Positions 6,708 to 8,712 of a stretch of DNA of 8,712 bases are shown here, piece by piece. Location of the stretch: contig CAJOGG010000159.1 of the NCBI GenBank assembly GCA_905234205.1, positions 1-8,712 on the forward strand. The letters run 5' to 3'. This stretch comes from an uncultured Synergistales bacterium (GTDB taxonomy: Bacteria; Synergistota; Synergistia; Synergistales; Aminobacteriaceae). Numbering within the stretch: position 1 is the first letter of the stretch; every line of letters begins with the position of its first letter. A program made the position numbers and the translations under genes. The notes below the pieces were generated by a model that had not been told where the DNA came from, did not search any database, and worked only from the letters and a program-made list of their open reading frames with translations.

Positions 6708-6745
6708 GCGGGTCTTATAGAATCTCTACAAGGCTCGCAACTTTT
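6708..6745. terminator. Terminator between convergent kinase and RNA-binding protein genes
   Basis: GCGGGTCTT (6708-6716) pairs with AAGGCTCGC (6730-6738) over nine positions, two of them G-T, around a 13-base loop. A short TTTT follows at 6742-6745. It starts nine bases after the kinase stop and ends just before the convergent stop codon. The T-tract is short on both strands, so efficiency is uncertain. Confidence 0.5.
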
Positions 6746-6748
6746 CAC

Positions 6749-7681
6749 TTAACTTATCTTTAATCGTTCTTTAGCTTTCTGAAGTAGCCCTGACCTTTCC
6801 CAATCGTGGATTTTCTCTTCAGGGAATGGAACTGATGCCGATACGTGAGTAGCTTTCATCTTGCCTCTATTGCCCATGGTCTTTATGAATTTCACTTGCT
6901 GACCTTCTGCTGACGGCGAACACTCAAGGAACACGGCCAAGAACGGATCAACAACGTCGCTTTCATCGAACCTGTATAATTTATTGCCCTTGACTCGAAT
7001 CTCTCCGTGTGGGATTTCCTCGTAACGTCTAAAAAATTCTATCTCGCCTTCCTCATAAATAGCTGATGCCATATCGATCTTCAAAGTTTTGTCGGGATTC
7101 TTTTCTCGAACATCATCAGCGGCAACTCCTTGTGGATTTTGTGTGAGCTTGAACACAACTTCAATTTGCGGATTAGGATTTTTCTCGTTCATAAGCTTTT
7201 GTCGTAATGCTTCGTCGGTAATCTGCTTTATGTGCACGAAAACTTTTTCGCCGTCACGCAATGGAATGTTACACTTCTTGACCTCTTCGGACTCGATAAA
7301 TCCCCATGCCCCACGCTCATAGAAAAATGATACTAATGTCCCTGAAAATTCACGGCCTTCAAATTTGCTCATGTCTACTTCTTGAGGCTTAGGCTCTTCT
7401 GGCGGAGTCATAACTTCTTCTGCGGCTTGGCTCTGTTGAACTTCGTGTTGAGGCTCTGGCTTCTTAGGTTGCTGCTGTTTGGGTGTGATAGTCTTCTGCG
7501 TAGTCTTTGCTTGAGAACGTGGCCTTATTCCTAAAATAGCGGGATATGCCCATAACTCGTCGCCAATCATTACATAATCGTCCTCACACTTGCTAATGAC
7601 TCCTGAAATGTGTTCAATGTTGGGAATTAAAAATACGTCTACCTGTTTGCCTATGAAGTCCTCAAAATTTTTACGGTTCAT
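6749..7681 (-). CDS. Putative RNA-binding protein: LSm-like N-terminus plus two cold-shock-like domains
   Basis: The 310-residue product has no signal peptide and should be cytoplasmic. Residues 1-53 resemble a small Sm/Hfq-type beta barrel (IGKQVDVFLIPNIEHISGVISKCEDDYVMIG). Residues 54-105 are a Pro/Gln/Glu/Lys-rich flexible linker. Residues about 111-192 follow the cold-shock domain pattern: FSGTLVSFFYERGAWGFIE, corresponding to the RNP1-like KGFGFI, then KVFVHIKQI, corresponding to RNP2 FVHxxxI, and a closing VVFKLTQNPQGVAADDV. Residues about 211-281 look like a second, more diverged copy (GEIEFFRRY...HGEIRV...VKFIKTMGNRGKMKATHV). The ATG at 7681 lies eight bases after AGGAG; a TTG two codons earlier is too close to that site. 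Structured element B lies directly upstream on the same strand, so RNA-mediated autoregulation is possible. Domain assignments are by eye. Confidence 0.82.
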   Translation of the reverse strand: MNRKNFEDFIGKQVDVFLIPNIEHISGVISKCEDDYVMIGDELWAYPAILGIRPRSQAKTTQKTITPKQQQPKKPEPQHEVQQSQAAEEVMTPPEEPKPQEVDMSKFEGREFSGTLVSFFYERGAWGFIESEEVKKCNIPLRDGEKVFVHIKQITDEALRQKLMNEKNPNPQIEVVFKLTQNPQGVAADDVREKNPDKTLKIDMASAIYEEGEIEFFRRYEEIPHGEIRVKGNKLYRFDESDVVDPFLAVFLECSPSAEGQQVKFIKTMGNRGKMKATHVSASVPFPEEKIHDWERSGLLQKAKERLKIS

Positions 7682-7725
7682 GCTCAATTCTCCTAATGTA
7701 CATAGTGTATAATGTGATTTAAGAA

Positions 7726-7823
7726 GTCCGGGAGAGGTCGGACAAAAAATTAAAGCCAGCGCTTAGGAGTTTACCCCTCTTGCGAGCCTCGTCCAGGCTA
7801 ACAAAAATCCGAACGCCTCTTCG
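7726..7823 (-). ncRNA. Element B: short structured RNA related to element A, without the small ORF
   Basis: This is a predicted minus-strand transcript of roughly 100 nt. It begins with GAAGAGGCGTTC, contains the same 15-nt core as element A (7780-7794) and then AGGGG-TAAA-CTCCT, equivalent to the GGGG/CCCC hairpin of A. A T-run follows, then the hairpin GTCCG-ACCTCTCC-CGGAC (7726-7743). The last stem differs from A in sequence but keeps the CCTCTCC loop, and AGAGG at the 5' end can still pair with it. The T-run AATTTTTT after the AGCC/GGCT pairing may be an earlier terminator for the upstream gene. It may be a free small RNA, a 3' end of the upstream mRNA or a leader of the RNA-binding protein gene. 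Confidence 0.45.
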
Positions 7824-7840
7824 TGAATTATTCTATCATA
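7761..7840 (-). repeat. Conserved 5' block of element B (second copy)
   Basis: This is the second copy of the block at 5640-5720: identical TTGCGAGCCTCGTCC (7780-7794), GAACGCCTCT (7811-7820) and TATTCTATCATA (7829-7840), with spacers of 16 and 8 bases. The words AGGCTA and CAAAAATCC occur in both copies but in swapped order relative to the core, suggesting rearrangement. Confidence 0.75.
7830..7838 (-). promoter_or_regulatory. Extended -10 promoter of element B
   Basis: The minus strand reads TGATAGAAT, identical to the promoter of element A, 16 bases after the stop of the upstream gene. A start near 7823 would give a 5' end at GAAGAGGCG. The conservation of this string in two otherwise diverged copies is the main support. 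Confidence 0.45.
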
Positions 7841-7853
7841 CAAAAAATTCTGA

Positions 7854-8712
7854 TTACTTGGCCAAGGTGTATTGCACTTGGTATGTGTGTCCCGCGCTAG
7901 AATTTCCACTTGACGTGGTACGAGTCCCTTCTTCCAAAACGTTAATGACATTCTCAGAGATGAAAGCTATTGTTACTTTGGTGCCTGACGTAGGAAACTC
8001 AAAGCTATACATGTTTTTGCCAATTCTTTCGAGCCTGACAAGTCTATTACCAGATTCAAGAGATACAGTTCCGCAAGATACGCCATCGCTCCGATAATAA
8101 CCGTCCCATAACGATGAAATTTGCGCGTAAACTATTCCCGCGTCGTTGTCAAATTCACCGAACCTAGCATTCACATAGCGTTGTCTTAAATCTACATTCA
8201 CTGTTGCAGCGTAACTGTTGGTGATGTATCGTTTTGCGGATGTCGTTCCCGTTCCTAATTCTGCTCCATAGGTTTTCAGTGTTGACCAATAGCCTAGCAA
8301 GTTCGTGACGTTATATTCAGCTTCAATTTTTTCATCACTAACAGGTTCATTATTCAAATGGTTTTCTGTTGTTGTATCTGGAGTGTTGGTGGAGCGTTTT
8401 ATAACTTCTGTATCAATTACATAACTGTACGTGTAACCATAGACTTCTGTAATACCTTCTTGTTTTGCTATTATTGTTGTGTTTGAAGTTACCGTAAAAG
8501 TAAGAACAGTACCATCAGGATATTCGCATCGCCATGTATTTGAGCCAACATGTATCATTTTTGCAACACCGTAACTAGTTTCATCATTATAGAGCACAAA
8601 AGTCAGGGCATATACCCCGTCTTGATCAAAAACTTTATACTCTTGAGAACCGATAGATGTTGTTGTTCCTGTATTGTTGTTTATAATTGTGTTTGAAAAT
8701 TGATATTGAAGC
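7854..8712 (-). CDS. Thr/Asn-rich, probably exported beta-rich protein with internal duplication (N-terminus outside window)
   Basis: The frame is open from the right edge of the window to the TAA at 7854, giving 285 visible residues. A GTG at 8597 is not preceded by a good ribosome binding site, and the frame continues past it, so the start is off-window. The sequence is rich in Thr, Asn, Ser, Tyr and Val in alternating patterns typical of secreted or surface beta proteins. No membrane segment is visible. Two related blocks can be aligned: FDQDGVYA (28-35) with FDNDAGIVYA (187-196), then the IHVGSNTWRCEYPDGT region (53-103) with the LERIGKNMYSFEFPTSGT region (228-284). Both run on to an EG turn and a final Y-x-Y strand. 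An adhesin-like or lipocalin-like function is possible, but no family is recognised. Confidence 0.75.
   Translation of the reverse strand, partial: LQYQFSNTIINNNTGTTTSIGSQEYKVFDQDGVYALTFVLYNDETSYGVAKMIHVGSNTWRCEYPDGTVLTFTVTSNTTIIAKQEGITEVYGYTYSYVIDTEVIKRSTNTPDTTTENHLNNEPVSDEKIEAEYNVTNLLGYWSTLKTYGAELGTGTTSAKRYITNSYAATVNVDLRQRYVNARFGEFDNDAGIVYAQISSLWDGYYRSDGVSCGTVSLESGNRLVRLERIGKNMYSFEFPTSGTKVTIAFISENVINVLEEGTRTTSSGNSSAGHTYQVQYTLAK

Noticed and set aside
6716..6740. Plus-strand TATAGAAT and AAGGCTCGCAA resembling parts of elements A and B
   Set aside because: Only a nine-base match to the core, in another orientation and spacing, and fully used by the convergent terminator stem; chance is adequate.
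7682..7687. TTG at 7687 as start of the RNA-binding protein
   Set aside because: Only two bases separate it from AGGAG; the ATG at 7681 has normal spacing.
7763..8097. Plus- and minus-strand ORFs at 7763-7951 and 7780-8097
   Set aside because: They overlap the structured element and the long minus-strand gene, lack ribosome binding sites and show no protein-like features.

Overview
The window looks like a chromosomal segment of a Gram-negative, moderately AT-rich anaerobe. The genes are ordinary housekeeping and envelope genes with strong Shine-Dalgarno sites. Several products carry Sec signal peptides suited to a periplasm. The ribonucleotide reductase is the oxygen-indifferent, cobalamin-dependent class II type. 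A gut or oral Synergistota-like bacterium would fit, but that placement is an inference from gene content and was not tested by any search.

Layout. 1-312: the C-terminal part of triosephosphate isomerase (tpiA), closed by a terminator. 387-2036: a large exported protein of unknown function, possibly DUF3352-like. 2037-2207: a structured leader ending in a strong terminator hairpin. 2208-4702: class II ribonucleotide reductase nrdJ, split into two frames by an apparent one-base deletion in an A run near 3640-3644. 4720-4755: a bidirectional terminator. 4764-5387 (minus): an exported SH3b protein with a BamE-like tail. 5388-5757: a gene-poor stretch that appears to hold a structured minus-strand transcript (element A) with its own promoter, a 30-codon ORF with a near-perfect ribosome binding site, and a terminator. 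5758-6699: a PfkB-family sugar kinase. 6749-7681 (minus): a putative RNA-binding protein with an LSm-like N-terminus and two cold-shock-like domains. 7726-7840: a second, shorter copy of the structured element (element B), without the small ORF. 7854-8712 (minus): the C-terminal part of a Thr/Asn-rich, probably exported beta-rich protein with an internal duplication.

The most interesting signal is the A/B pair. Both copies read on the minus strand and share an extended -10 promoter (TGATAGAAT), a 10-nt AGAGGCGTTC at the predicted 5' end, and an identical 15-nt core. Both also end in a hairpin whose stem differs between the copies while its loop (CCTCTCC) is kept. In A the 5' end (GGAGAGG) is an exact complement of that 3' loop, which recalls the 5'-3' fold-back of hok-type toxin mRNAs. 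The enclosed small ORF encodes a hydrophobic or amphipathic peptide. This is a candidate undescribed small RNA or small-protein family, possibly type I toxin-like. Element B sits directly upstream of the putative RNA-binding protein gene, which leaves open a cis-regulatory role. All functional statements about A and B are inference.
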